From Nitrospiraceae bacterium UBA6905 (GTDB lineage: Bacteria > Nitrospirota > Thermodesulfovibrionia > Thermodesulfovibrionales > UBA6898): 51,789 bases of DNA. The position numbers and the translations under genes were made by a program. Positions 1 to 8,354 of the stretch are shown here, piece by piece. The notes under the pieces are model-generated. The model saw nothing but the letters and a program-made list of their open reading frames with translations. It ran no database searches and was not told where the DNA came from. The stretch covers positions 5,911-57,699 of the forward strand of contig DKBH01000123.1 of NCBI GenBank assembly GCA_002451165.1. The letters are read 5' to 3'. Positions within the stretch are counted from its first letter, which is position 1. The number at the start of each line of letters is the position of its first letter.

Positions 1-1
1 G

Positions 2-493
2 GTCTGGCTGGACGGCATGGAGGTTACGCAGTTCACCTATTTTCAGCAGGTGGGAGGCATAGACCTTAAGCCGGTATCGCTTGAGATCACCTACGGCCTT
101 GAGCGCATTGCAATGTACCTTCAGGGTGTGGACAACGTCTACCAGCTTGCATGGAACAAAGATCTCTTCTACGGCGACATCCATCATACGACCGAAGTGG
201 AGGGATCCCGCTACAATTTCGATCATGCCAATGCCGAACTGCTCGCCCGTCATTTCGAGGACTGCGAAAAGGAGGCTATCCGGATGAACGGTCTCGGACT
301 GGTTCTCCCCTCCTACGAGTTCTGCCTCAAGTGCTCGCATCTCTTCAATCTGCTCGATGCGCGGGGCGCCATCTCCGTGACCGAAAGAACAAAATATATC
401 GCCCGGGTAAGAAACCTCGCGAAGCTGGCTGCAGAAGGCTACTACCGTCAGCGGGAAGAGATGGGCTTTCCGCTGCTGAGGAGCGGGTCATGA
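2..493 (+). CDS. glyQ: Glycyl-tRNA synthetase alpha subunit (C-terminal part)
   Basis: This is the alpha subunit of the alpha2-beta2 bacterial glycyl-tRNA synthetase, which charges tRNA-Gly in the cytoplasm. The frame is already open at base 2, so the gene enters the window in its middle; 163 residues are visible of a usual 290-300. The motifs EVTQFTYFQQVGG and ITYGLERIAMYLQ belong to the class II catalytic core of GlyQ. The stop codon overlaps the glyS start in an ATGA at 490-493, the usual arrangement for translational coupling of the two subunits. The methionine at 17 is internal (the residues VWLDG precede it) and is not the start. Identity is clear; only the N-terminus is missing. Confidence 0.97.
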   Translation, partial: VWLDGMEVTQFTYFQQVGGIDLKPVSLEITYGLERIAMYLQGVDNVYQLAWNKDLFYGDIHHTTEVEGSRYNFDHANAELLARHFEDCEKEAIRMNGLGLVLPSYEFCLKCSHLFNLLDARGAISVTERTKYIARVRNLAKLAAEGYYRQREEMGFPLLRSGS

Positions 494-2577
494 GCACCGG
501 CACGGACCTGCCGGAAAAGCCATCTGTTCTCCTCGAGATCGGCACAGAAGAGATTCCGTCCCGTTTTCTGCCGCATGCGATCAGGGACCTCAAAGCGATA
601 GCCGAACGGACCTTTGCGGAATTCCGCATAGACCATGACGATATTACGGTATATGCGACACCGCGAAGGCTTGCGCTGACGGTTAAGGCCATTGCCGCAG
701 TTCAGAAAGACATGGTCAAAGAGGTATACGGTCCGGCAAAGAAAGCAGCCTTTGACGACCAGGGGAATCCCACTAAGGCGGCTTCGGGTTTTGCAGCATC
801 ACTGGGCCTTCAGGTCTCGGAGCTTTCCGTGCGGCAGAAAGGAAAGGGAGAATATGTCGTTGCCGTTATCGAGGAGAAAGGCGCCGAAAGCAAGACCGTG
901 CTTCCTGACATCCTGAAGAAGATCGTTCTGTCGCTGCATTTTCCAAAATCCATGCGCTGGGGCAACGGCTCCGTGACCTTTGTGCGGCCCATAGCATGGA
1001 TCCTCGCCGTGGCTGGTCAGGAGAAGATCGATTTCGAGATCGACGGGCTGAAAAGCGGCAATCAGACAAGAGGCCACCGGTTTCTCTCGCCTGCTGCGTT
1101 TCAGATCAGGGACATAGCATCCTACAGGCAGTTCCTCGAAACAAGCTGCGTGGTCCTCGACCAGGACAAGCGGCGTGATCTTATCACGAAATCCATGGCG
1201 CAGCTTCTGCAGAACTCGGGCATGGAGATCGTTACCGATGAGGAACTGCTGGAGACCGTTACGTTTCTTGTCGAATATCCGGTCCCGGTGCTCTGCAGTT
1301 TTGACCGGGAATATCTGAAGCTGCCGAAAGAACTGCTCATAACGGTTATGAAGGATCATCAGAAATATTTCGCAGTCCAGGATTCGGCCGGCAACCTTAC
1401 GAACAGCTTCATCGTCATCAGCAACACCACGGCTGACAATGCGAGTAATGTCAGAATAGGTGCGGAACGGGTCATCAAGGCCCGGTTCGATGACGCAAAG
1501 TTCTACTACAGCGAGGACACGGCAAAGCTTCTTGCCGACCGCATAGAACATCTTGCCGAAGTCACATTCCACGACGAACTCGGCAGTCTCCTGGAAAAAA
1601 CTGATCGCGTCGCCGCCATTGCGGGATATCTTGCAGACAAGATCGTACCGGTTGCACGGGAAAAGGCCGTTCGGGCTGCACGACTTTCAAAAACTGACCT
1701 GATAACCGGCGTGGTGAGGGAGTTCCCTGAACTCCAGGGGATCATGGGAAAATACTATGCAGAGCATGACCAAGAAGAGCCGGAGATCGCCGTTGCCCTT
1801 GAGGAGCAGTATCTGCCGAAGAGCTTTGGCGACCGGATTCCTCAGTCGGATGTGGGCGCCATCGTGAGCCTTGCAGACAAGATCGACAACATCACCTCGT
1901 TCTTCTGTATCGATAGTATCCCGAGCGGTTCGGAAGACCCCTTTGCCTTGAGACGGCAGGCGATGGGTATTGTTACGATCCTTCTGGATCGCGGATATAC
2001 GCTTACCCTTGAGGAGATCTTTGCTTTTGCCCTCGGAAATATGAAGGGAATCAGAGCCCGAGGTCCGGTGAAGGAACATATCGAGGTCTTCATGTCCCAG
2101 AGGACGGATTTCATCCTCTCCTCAGCGGGCTACCCGCAGGAGATCATCAGGTCGGTCATCCACCTGGCCTTTTATCATCCCCTCCAGAGCATCACGGCGA
2201 GGATAGCGGCCCTGACAGCTGCGCAGCGGGAAACGACCTTTCCTGATTTCCTTCTTGCCGTAAAGCGGGTCAATAATATCGTCCCGAAAACCGATCTGCC
2301 TCCGGCAGATACCGCTCTCTTCCTCCAGGATGAAGAGAAGGGCCTGTATGCTGCGGTCGCCAGCGCACGGGAAGCTCTCCAGCCCGCGCTCAATCATCAT
2401 GATTTCGATGCTGCACTGAAGGCGGTCCTGCCGATGACCTCACCGGTCAATAGTTTCTTTGACAAGGTGCTGGTCATGGACAAGAGGGAAGAGGTCAGGA
2501 AGAACAGACTTTCCCTTCTCCGGGATGTCTGGGAAACCGTTGTGCCGGTTGCGGATTTTTCAAAATTTCAGTCATAA
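490..2577 (+). CDS. glyS: Glycyl-tRNA synthetase beta subunit
   Basis: Beta subunit of the tetrameric glycyl-tRNA synthetase; it binds and positions tRNA-Gly for the alpha subunit. The 695-residue product is the normal family length. It opens with the characteristic LLEIGTEEIPSRFLP sequence. The middle contains the HD-like segment (FHDELGSLLEKTDR, then ADKIDNI), and the C-terminus is the helical anticodon-binding-like region ending near FFDKVLVM. The frame is open upstream of 490, but the ATG at 490 is preferred because it lies in the ATGA overlap with glyQ and gives the standard N-terminus. It is followed by a separate promoter for the ribosomal protein genes. Confidence 0.97.
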   Translation: MSTGTDLPEKPSVLLEIGTEEIPSRFLPHAIRDLKAIAERTFAEFRIDHDDITVYATPRRLALTVKAIAAVQKDMVKEVYGPAKKAAFDDQGNPTKAASGFAASLGLQVSELSVRQKGKGEYVVAVIEEKGAESKTVLPDILKKIVLSLHFPKSMRWGNGSVTFVRPIAWILAVAGQEKIDFEIDGLKSGNQTRGHRFLSPAAFQIRDIASYRQFLETSCVVLDQDKRRDLITKSMAQLLQNSGMEIVTDEELLETVTFLVEYPVPVLCSFDREYLKLPKELLITVMKDHQKYFAVQDSAGNLTNSFIVISNTTADNASNVRIGAERVIKARFDDAKFYYSEDTAKLLADRIEHLAEVTFHDELGSLLEKTDRVAAIAGYLADKIVPVAREKAVRAARLSKTDLITGVVREFPELQGIMGKYYAEHDQEEPEIAVALEEQYLPKSFGDRIPQSDVGAIVSLADKIDNITSFFCIDSIPSGSEDPFALRRQAMGIVTILLDRGYTLTLEEIFAFALGNMKGIRARGPVKEHIEVFMSQRTDFILSSAGYPQEIIRSVIHLAFYHPLQSITARIAALTAAQRETTFPDFLLAVKRVNNIVPKTDLPPADTALFLQDEEKGLYAAVASAREALQPALNHHDFDAALKAVLPMTSPVNSFFDKVLVMDKREEVRKNRLSLLRDVWETVVPVADFSKFQS

Positions 2578-2590
2578 TCCCTGCATAATA

Positions 2591-2620
2591 TTGACATTTT
2601 CTTGCTGATTCGAGTAAATT
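2591..2620 (+). promoter_or_regulatory. Sigma70-type promoter for rplM-rpsI
   Basis: A perfect -35 hexamer TTGACA (2591-2596) is followed after 18 bases by TAAATT (2615-2620), a fair -10 match. It lies in the short gap between glyS and rplM, about 40 bases upstream of the rplM start. It probably gives the ribosomal protein pair its own transcription, independent of glyQS. Assigned by eye. Confidence 0.6.
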
Positions 2621-2660
2621 ACTAAACTCACATTTTTGAATAGAAAGGTAAGAAGCAGCC

Positions 2661-3086
2661 ATGAAGACTCAGTTTGCAAAGAAAGGTGAGGTCGAACGGA
2701 AGTGGTACGTCGTAGATGCCAAGGATGCGGTCCTCGGCAGGCTCGCCACAAAGATCGCTACCTATCTCAGAGGCAAGAACAAGCCGGTATTCACCCCGAA
2801 CGTTGACACCGGCGATTTCATTATCGTGATCAACGCCGACAAGATACGGCTGACCGGCAGAAAACTGGACAATAAAATATATTACCATCACACCGGATAC
2901 ATCGGCGGCATTAAGGCCCAGACAGCGAAGAACATGTTGGAAAAGAGCCCGGCTAAGATCATAGAAAAGGCAGTATGGGGCATGCTTCCGAAGAATACCC
3001 TCGGCAGGCAGATGCTCAAGAAGCTGAAAGTTTATACGGGGGCCGAACACCCGCACAAGGCGCAGGCTCCGGAAATTCTGCAGTAA
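2661..3086 (+). CDS. rplM: Large ribosomal subunit protein L13 (uL13)
   Basis: Ribosomal protein L13 of the 50S subunit, an early assembly protein that binds 23S rRNA. The product has 141 residues, typical of bacterial L13 (about 142). Recognisable sequences are the N-terminal RKWYVVDAKDAVLGRLAT, the central NADKIRLTGRKLDNKIYY, and the C-terminal VWGMLPKNTLGRQMLKKLKVY followed by a PHKAQ-type tail. It is 10 bases upstream of rpsI and transcribed with it, the conserved bacterial rplM-rpsI operon. A purine-rich stretch (AGAAAGGTAAGAAG) precedes the ATG. Confidence 0.98.
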   Translation: MKTQFAKKGEVERKWYVVDAKDAVLGRLATKIATYLRGKNKPVFTPNVDTGDFIIVINADKIRLTGRKLDNKIYYHHTGYIGGIKAQTAKNMLEKSPAKIIEKAVWGMLPKNTLGRQMLKKLKVYTGAEHPHKAQAPEILQ

Positions 3087-3096
3087 AGGAGAATCA

Positions 3097-3489
3097 ATGG
3101 CAGATATTAGATATAACGGAACAGGCAGAAGAAAGAACGCTGTTGCACGCGTTGTGCTCGGACCGGGCAGCGGCAAGATCACCGTGAACAGCAAATCCCT
3201 GGACGACTATTTCCATCGGGAGACGCTCCGTATGATCATCAAGCAGCCGATCGAGCTTGTCGGCGTTACCGGCAAACACGACATAACGGTGAAGGTGGAC
3301 GGCGGAGGCCTTACGGGCCAGGCCGGTGCTATCCGGCACGGCATCGCACGAGCTCTTACCCGCATGGATGCTGATATGAAAGGCAAACTGAAGAAGGAAG
3401 GGTTACTAACGCGGGATCCGCGGGAAAAGGAGCGGAAGAAATACGGTCTCGCCGGAGCGAGAAAGCGCTTCCAGTTCTCCAAGAGATAG
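3097..3489 (+). CDS. rpsI: Small ribosomal subunit protein S9 (uS9)
   Basis: Ribosomal protein S9 of the 30S subunit; its C-terminal tail reaches the P-site tRNA. The product has 130 residues, the standard length. The N-terminal YNGTGRRKNAVARVVL, the central GGGLTGQAGAIRHGIARAL and the basic C-terminus ending in RKRFQFSKR are all family signatures; the final KR is the conserved tail. AAAGGAG just ahead of the ATG is a good ribosome binding site. The operon ends at the hairpin at 3512-3541. Confidence 0.98.
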   Translation: MADIRYNGTGRRKNAVARVVLGPGSGKITVNSKSLDDYFHRETLRMIIKQPIELVGVTGKHDITVKVDGGGLTGQAGAIRHGIARALTRMDADMKGKLKKEGLLTRDPREKERKKYGLAGARKRFQFSKR

Positions 3490-3511
3490 TTTTTTCTCCA
3501 TACGCAGAGAC

Positions 3512-3541
3512 AAAGGCCTGCTTTTAATGCAGGCCTTTTTA
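3512..3541 (+). terminator. Rho-independent terminator of rplM-rpsI
   Basis: A perfect 10-bp inverted repeat, AAAGGCCTGC (3512-3521) and GCAGGCCTTT (3529-3538) with a 7-base loop, runs into a T stretch. It lies 22 bases after the rpsI stop and before argC. Confidence 0.9.
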
Positions 3542-3579
3542 TTGACGGCAATTTGCGAACATCCTGAGGTAATATAAAC

Positions 3580-4644
3580 ATGATGAAGAAACCTGACACC
3601 GATAAACTTACCGTGGGCATCTGCGGAGCGAGCGGCTATACCGGCATGGAACTCCTCCGGATCCTCGCGCTTCACCCCCGGGTAGAGGTGACCGCCGCCA
3701 CTTCGGAAAAATCTGCCGGCAAGAAGGTCCACGAATTATTCCCGTTTCTTTCTTCCTATGCAGGGCTCGCTTTCGAGCCGATGGATAGGGAAAAACTTCT
3801 CGACAAGGCAGACCTTTTCTTTCTTGCTCTGCCCCATGGCGCATCCCAGGAGGCAGTGCATTACTTCTTCAGCAAAGGCAAGAAGGTCATCGACCTTTCT
3901 GCAGATTACCGGATCCGTGACCCCAAAACCTACGCTGCCTGGTACGGCCTCCTCCATGCCCGGCAGTCGACCCTGAAGAAGTCTGTATACGGCCTTCCCG
4001 AGATCTACCGGGACAAGATAAAAAAAGCAGCGCTGATCGCGAACCCCGGCTGCTATCCGACAAGCGCGGTACTCGGCATGCTTCCTGCTGTCAGGAACAG
4101 GCTGGTCAATCTTGCTTCAATCGTCATCGATTCCAAGTCAGGCACGAGCGGCGCGGGGAGGAAGGCCGATCTGGGGCTAGCTTTCTGCGAAGTCAATGAG
4201 GGGTTCAAAGCATACGGACTCGTCACCCACCGCCATACACCGGAAATAGAGCAGGAGATCTCGAACCTGGCAGGGAAAAAGGTCGTGGTGAACTTCACCC
4301 CCCATCTGCTTCCTGTTGACCGGGGCATCCTTACGACCATATACGCAAAGCTGCGGAAAAAGATGAATACAAAAGGGGTGCTTGCCCTGTATAACAGGGC
4401 GTATGCAAAGGAACCTTTTGTGCGGGTGCTGGCCGAAGAGTCTTTGCCGAACATCAAGCACGTCCGGGGAACAAACACGTGTGAGATCGGTGTCAGGGTG
4501 AACGACCGGACCGGCACCCTGATCATCGTGTCTGCCATCGACAATCTCGTGAAGGGTGCGTCTGGTCAGGCGATACAGAACATGAACCTCATGATGGGGT
4601 TCGATGAAACCGAGGGGCTCTGTCAGCTTGCCTTGTATCCCTGA
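3580..4644 (+). CDS. argC: N-acetyl-gamma-glutamyl-phosphate reductase
   Basis: ArgC catalyses the NADPH-dependent reduction of N-acetyl-glutamyl-5-phosphate to the semialdehyde, the third step of arginine (ornithine) synthesis in the cytoplasm. The 354-residue product has the N-terminal dinucleotide-binding motif GICGASGYTGMELLR (about residues 13-27). The active-site NPGCYPTSA has its catalytic Cys at 158, and HRHTPEIEQ has the conserved His at about 217. GAGG lies upstream of tandem ATG codons at 3580 and 3583; the first was chosen, and the difference is one residue. The gene stands alone after the rpsI terminator and converges with the peroxidase gene. Other arginine genes are not in the window. 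Confidence 0.96.
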   Translation: MMKKPDTDKLTVGICGASGYTGMELLRILALHPRVEVTAATSEKSAGKKVHELFPFLSSYAGLAFEPMDREKLLDKADLFFLALPHGASQEAVHYFFSKGKKVIDLSADYRIRDPKTYAAWYGLLHARQSTLKKSVYGLPEIYRDKIKKAALIANPGCYPTSAVLGMLPAVRNRLVNLASIVIDSKSGTSGAGRKADLGLAFCEVNEGFKAYGLVTHRHTPEIEQEISNLAGKKVVVNFTPHLLPVDRGILTTIYAKLRKKMNTKGVLALYNRAYAKEPFVRVLAEESLPNIKHVRGTNTCEIGVRVNDRTGTLIIVSAIDNLVKGASGQAIQNMNLMMGFDETEGLCQLALYP

Positions 4645-4709
4645 CAGGCATATCCGTTCATGTTAGACTGCAACAAAGGTATAACCGCAGTTTCCAACCT
4701 CTTTTACCA

Positions 4710-5780
4710 TTACGGCACTTCGGGATAGGTGATCTTCAGTTCTTCGCCGGTCAATGCCTCGACAAGAAATGTCTTGAGCAGTTTTTTCTCTTCCTCATTC
4801 AGGCCAAGAGGCTTAAGAAATCGGTTTCCTTTGCCCCCGCCGCGGTTGAAGAAATCGATCACGTCGTCAAGGGTAGCAAGCACGCCGTTATGCATGTAGG
4901 GGCCTGTCCTTGCGACCTCGCGCAGGGTCGGCGTTCTGAAAGCCTTCCAATCCCTCTTATCCTTGGTTATGAGATACCTTCCGGGGTCCTCCTTCAGATT
5001 CCTGTAATCATTGTAGTGATAGACCTTTGCAACAAACCGCATGGTCGCGGTAACACGGGGGTCATTCAGAAGAACAGGGTTTTCAGGGATATTGAGCGCA
5101 TAAAATTTGTCATCGGAAAAGGTCACGCCGGCGTGGCAGACAGCACATTTTCCCTTGCCGGTAAATATTACGTATCCTTTCCTGGCGTCCTCGGTCAGCG
5201 CGGAATTGTCTCCTTTCACGAAACGGTCATAGGGCGCATTCACGGAGATCAGCGTCCTCTCGAATGCAGCAATTGCCATGGCAATACGCTCCCTCGTCGG
5301 TTCGCCCCCAAAGACCTGCTTGAATGCTTCCTGATACTCCGGAACCTGACGGATCTCTTCTTCCAGGAAATCTAGGTTCTGGTTCATTTCGAAAGCCGAC
5401 ATCATGGGGAAAAGTGCCTGATCCTCGAGGGTCTTTACCCTGCCGTCATGGAACAGGTTCTTGAAAAAAGCCACATTCATGAGCGTCTGGGCATTTCTCC
5501 AGTTCTTGGTCGTGGGGTAGCTGAGCGAAATGTCCTGGCCGTCAGTATATGCGAGCTCGGGGATATGACAGCTTGCGCAGCTCATGGTGCCGTCACCGGA
5601 AAGCCTGCGGTCAAAAAAGAGTTTTTTACCCAGTTCGATCTTCTCAGGAGTCTGGGGGTTGTTCTTCGGCACAGGGGCAGCTTTAAAGGGTTCGAGATGC
5701 CCTGCGTATGCTACGCACGTCACGGCAAAAGTAACGACAGTCCACAGAAAAACGGTAACGTAGAATCTATTGTTTTGCAT
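4710..5780 (-). CDS. Di-heme cytochrome c peroxidase (CcpA/MauG family)
   Basis: A periplasmic di-heme c-type peroxidase that would reduce hydrogen peroxide with electrons from small cytochromes or the quinol pool. The 356-residue precursor starts with a hydrophobic signal peptide (about residues 1-26). Two CxxCH heme sites are present: CASCH at 68-72 (high-spin, peroxidatic domain) and CAVCH at 212-216. Family sequences such as LGKKLFFDRRLSGDGTMSC, AFERTLIS and RTPTLREVARTGPYMHNG are seen. Its start overlaps the end of the upstream DsbA-like gene by 14 bases with GAGGAG ahead of the ATG, so the two are coupled. It is the last gene of the formate dehydrogenase operon. Methylamine-utilisation MauG is less likely, since no mau genes are seen. 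Confidence 0.92.
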   Translation of the reverse strand: MQNNRFYVTVFLWTVVTFAVTCVAYAGHLEPFKAAPVPKNNPQTPEKIELGKKLFFDRRLSGDGTMSCASCHIPELAYTDGQDISLSYPTTKNWRNAQTLMNVAFFKNLFHDGRVKTLEDQALFPMMSAFEMNQNLDFLEEEIRQVPEYQEAFKQVFGGEPTRERIAMAIAAFERTLISVNAPYDRFVKGDNSALTEDARKGYVIFTGKGKCAVCHAGVTFSDDKFYALNIPENPVLLNDPRVTATMRFVAKVYHYNDYRNLKEDPGRYLITKDKRDWKAFRTPTLREVARTGPYMHNGVLATLDDVIDFFNRGGGKGNRFLKPLGLNEEEKKLLKTFLVEALTGEELKITYPEVP

Positions 5781-6360
5781 TTTTCAGCTCCTCGTCGATT
5801 ATCTTCTTCAGATATTCATAGGGTCTGTTGCCTATGACCTTCCTGCCGTTAATAAAGTAGGTCGGCGTGCTGTAGAGATCCATGTCAACGGCGAGCTTTA
5901 AGTCTTTTTCTATCCTGGCCGCGTACTTTTTGTTGTCGATGGCTGCCGTGAATTCCTTCAGGTCCAGCCCCAGTTCCTTTGCGTATGTTATGAGGCTCAT
6001 ACGGTCAAGCTTCGGAGAGTTCTTCAGGAGCAGGTCATGCATCTCCCAGTACTTGCCTTGGTCAGCGGCTGCGAGAGAAGCCTCTGCTGCAATATGGGCA
6101 TAGTCCCGGTATTTGTAAGGGTAGTTTTTGATCACAAGCCTGACCTTGCCTTTGTAGGCATCCATGATCTTCTTGACGACCGGCCCGGCCGCCACGCAGT
6201 GCGGTCACTGGAAATCGAGGAACTCGATAATCGTAACCGGCGCGTCTTTTGGGCCCTTTTGGGGAGAATCGAGGATGGGCACGTCAAAACGCTGTTCCAT
6301 CGAGAGCGCGGGAGAAAAAGCAAGCATAAGAACACATACACAAAACAGGATGGTTTTCAT
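5767..6360 (-). CDS. Selenocysteine-containing DsbA-like thiol oxidoreductase (UPHC active site)
   Basis: A secreted thioredoxin-fold protein of the DsbA family. The frame is interrupted only by one TGA (6205-6207). Reading it as selenocysteine gives a 197-residue protein with Sec at 52 and Cys at 55: FLDFQ-Sec-PHC where relatives have CPHC. Evidence for Sec: downstream homology continues in frame (helical insert, then the cis-proline motif STPTYFINGRKV), and a SECIS-type hairpin sits 10 bases after the TGA. A signal peptide (about residues 1-20, MKTILFCVCVLMLAFSPALS) directs it to the periplasm. The ATG at 6360 is chosen because AAGAGGG lies just upstream; an in-frame start at 6417 adds an unlikely polar leader. 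It is coupled to the cytochrome peroxidase gene. A role in peroxide or thiol chemistry beside the formate respiratory chain is inference. A nonsense mutation is the alternative and fits poorly. Confidence 0.85.
6174..6194 (-). promoter_or_regulatory. SECIS-like hairpin of the DsbA-like gene
   Basis: On the coding strand the 21 bases starting 10 bases after the TGA fold into an unbroken 8-bp stem (two G-U pairs) with the loop GGGCC. The first loop G is 19 bases from the TGA, inside the spacing known for bacterial SECIS elements, which present G-rich loop bases to SelB. The pairing was worked out by hand. Confidence 0.7.
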
Positions 6361-6384
6361 AGGCCCTCTTTTCAGATGTTCTCG

Positions 6385-6407
6385 GAGAGGGCGAGATTCG
6401 CCCTCTC
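6385..6407 (-). promoter_or_regulatory. Intercistronic 9-bp hairpin between the NrfD-like and DsbA-like genes
   Basis: A perfect inverted repeat (GAGAGGGCG / CGCCCTCTC, 5-base loop) lies in the 69-base gap between the two genes, 25 bases upstream of the DsbA-like start. No T-run follows on the minus strand, so it is more likely an mRNA-processing or stability element or partial attenuator than a full terminator. Confidence 0.5.
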
Positions 6408-6429
6408 TCCTTTCCATTCGTCCTGGCGC

Positions 6430-7566
6430 TCAGTGCCCTCCCTCTGTCTCGGGGAAGAGCCGCAGGTATTTTGCACAGACCTTGAACCCGACGATCGAGA
6501 ACGAGATGAACGCCAAAGTCACGACAAATTCCATCCAGGACGGGAAATAGCTGAGCCCGGTCGATGCTTGGTCCCGGTACAGCCCAAAGATGGAGACATT
6601 CAGGCGGTTCAGGAGTATCCCTGCAATTACGAGAGCATCGACGAAGAGGATGCTATTGAGATTCTCCCGGATATTCTTTATCGATAGCAGGACGATCGGT
6701 GCAATTGTCCCGACAATCATCTCGAGGAGATACATGTTGGCCTCCAGGCTCCCGTCAAAGGCCATGCCGATGCCTCCCTTGAAGAGTTTGATGAACTTCA
6801 GGGTAAGGTAGATCACTGCCGCGATCAGGATGCCGCGCGCAAGGCCGGAGAGAATTCCCATATCAAGTTTGTGGTTGAAGGCTTTTGAGCTTATGATGGT
6901 CTCGAGGCTCACCATCGAAAGACCCATCATGACCGCGGATATGAGGAACAGGGTCGGCAGCTGCGAGCTGTACCAAAGCGGCGACAGCTTGGCCGGTGTG
7001 ATCAGGTAGACCGCTCCCAGAGACGACTGATGGAGCGTTGAAAGAAGAACGCCGAAGAGCACGATCGGGACCATAATAGCGTATACAGCCTTCTTTGCGC
7101 CCTCCATCTTCAGTTTTTCGAAGATCATAGGGCTTGACTCGGTAGCAAGGGTTGTCGTGTACAGCACCACGTGAATGGCTACGACCCACATGATGGATTG
7201 GATCTGCCACATGACAACCGGATGCCAGACACGCCAAGGCACCCCGATGTCGAACATAATCGCCGTGGCGGCCAGGGCATAGCCGAAGAAGGCGTTGAGT
7301 ATTGCGGGCCGCACGATCGGTTTGTACTTCTTCCAGTTCAGGATATAGACCGCACCGGCAATGAGGAAGCCTCCCGCTGCCATAGCCACGCCCCCCAGAA
7401 CGTCGATGCCGATCCAGAGGCCCCAGGGAAAGCGGTCATTCAGATTGGTTGCGGCCCCGAGTCCATGCATCAGACGGTATATAAGCACCACGCCGCCCAA
7501 TCCCATCATAAGGAGCAGCGTGAGCGTGGTCGGCGTCCACATTTTGATCTCTTTGTTCGACGTCAT
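6430..7566 (-). CDS. NrfD/HybB-type quinone-interacting membrane subunit of formate dehydrogenase
   Basis: An integral membrane protein of the NrfD/PsrC family, which links periplasmic redox enzymes to the quinone pool without bound heme. The 378-residue product has around nine to ten hydrophobic segments, for example LTLLLMMGLGGVVLIYRLMH at the N-terminus and GILIAAVIYLTLKF later. The sequence LHQSSLGAVYLI resembles the conserved loops of the family. AAGGAGG lies upstream of its ATG, and the gene begins two bases after the beta-subunit stop, so it belongs to the formate dehydrogenase operon. In E. coli FdnGHI the membrane subunit is instead the di-heme cytochrome b FdnI, so this complex has a different membrane anchor. 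The gene symbol is left open. Confidence 0.9.
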   Translation of the reverse strand: MTSNKEIKMWTPTTLTLLLMMGLGGVVLIYRLMHGLGAATNLNDRFPWGLWIGIDVLGGVAMAAGGFLIAGAVYILNWKKYKPIVRPAILNAFFGYALAATAIMFDIGVPWRVWHPVVMWQIQSIMWVVAIHVVLYTTTLATESSPMIFEKLKMEGAKKAVYAIMVPIVLFGVLLSTLHQSSLGAVYLITPAKLSPLWYSSQLPTLFLISAVMMGLSMVSLETIISSKAFNHKLDMGILSGLARGILIAAVIYLTLKFIKLFKGGIGMAFDGSLEANMYLLEMIVGTIAPIVLLSIKNIRENLNSILFVDALVIAGILLNRLNVSIFGLYRDQASTGLSYFPSWMEFVVTLAFISFSIVGFKVCAKYLRLFPETEGGH

Positions 7567-7568
7567 GG

Positions 7569-8342
7569 CTATTCCTCCTTATCCATATTCTGGTTTCTGC
7601 GCGTAATCGCCCAGGTCGCAGCGCCGGCGACAAGTACGACGCCGATGACAGCAGGTATTTTCGATATGTATGCCCAAGTCAGATCAGGAAGTTCTTTGGC
7701 AGGAATCCTGGTGTTGAAGCCGAGCGATTCAAAAGGAATGGCCGACAGGTACATCCAAGAGGTGCCCCCGGCCTCGGTCTCTCCGTAGATATGGTCGACA
7801 TATGTGCCGGGATTCGCGGCGATCCTCTCTCTGCCTTCTTTCAGCATGGCATCAGACTCTCCGAAGATCATTGCACCCGTCGGGCAGGTCTTGATGCAGG
7901 CAGGCACCAGATCCGCCGCAATCCTCTCTGAACAGAAGGTGCATTTCCTGATCCACGGAACCGCTTTTTCCCACTCGTACTTCGGGATATAGAAGGGACA
8001 GGCAAGCATGCAGTATCGACAGCCGATACACCGATCAAACGTATAGGTGACCGGCCCTTTCTCCGTTTTCTTGAGCGCCCCTACCGGACAAGCGGAAGCG
8101 CAGGCGGGATTCTTGCAATGCAGGCACTGGTCTTTCACAAAGCTCCAGACCGGAGCTCCTTCCGTACCGCCTTCCTGGAAATGGATGCGTGTATAACAAC
8201 GTGAACTCAATCGCGGGGGATTCGTCAGGTCGCCTGCCATGACGGTCTTCTGAACGGACAATTCATTCCATCCCTTGCAGGCAATCTGGCATCCCCTGCA
8301 TCCTATGCACTTCGTCAAATCAACGAGGACTCCCTTTGCCAT
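7569..8342 (-). CDS. fdnH: Formate dehydrogenase beta subunit, four [4Fe-4S] ferredoxin-type protein
   Basis: The electron-transfer subunit that passes electrons from the catalytic subunit to the membrane subunit. The 257-residue product has four Cys clusters: CIGCRGCQIAC (12-22), CLHCKNPACASACP, CIGCRYCMLACP and CTFCSERIAADLVPACIKTCP, sixteen ligands for four [4Fe-4S] centres. A C-terminal hydrophobic segment (about IPAVIGVVLVAGAATWAIT) anchors it, as in FdnH. The start is set at the ATG at 8342 because GGAGG at 8351-8355 is at the right distance; a GTG at 8351 lies inside that Shine-Dalgarno. It is separated from fdnG by 12 bases. No N-terminal export signal is seen, so it is expected to be exported with the Tat-bearing alpha subunit. 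Confidence 0.92.
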   Translation of the reverse strand: MAKGVLVDLTKCIGCRGCQIACKGWNELSVQKTVMAGDLTNPPRLSSRCYTRIHFQEGGTEGAPVWSFVKDQCLHCKNPACASACPVGALKKTEKGPVTYTFDRCIGCRYCMLACPFYIPKYEWEKAVPWIRKCTFCSERIAADLVPACIKTCPTGAMIFGESDAMLKEGRERIAANPGTYVDHIYGETEAGGTSWMYLSAIPFESLGFNTRIPAKELPDLTWAYISKIPAVIGVVLVAGAATWAITRRNQNMDKEE

Positions 8343-8354
8343 CGCACGCACCTC

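Noticed and set aside
799..1572. 257-codon minus-strand frame opposite glyS
   Set aside because: It lies wholly inside glyS and its protein has no domain signs; shadow of a conserved gene.
6205..6207. TGA in the DsbA-like gene as a disabling nonsense mutation
   Set aside because: It replaces the first active-site Cys precisely, has a SECIS-type hairpin at the right distance, and the rest of the protein is undamaged.
6037..6687. 216-codon plus-strand frame across the DsbA-like and NrfD-like genes
   Set aside because: Antisense to two genes with strong homology; no independent support.
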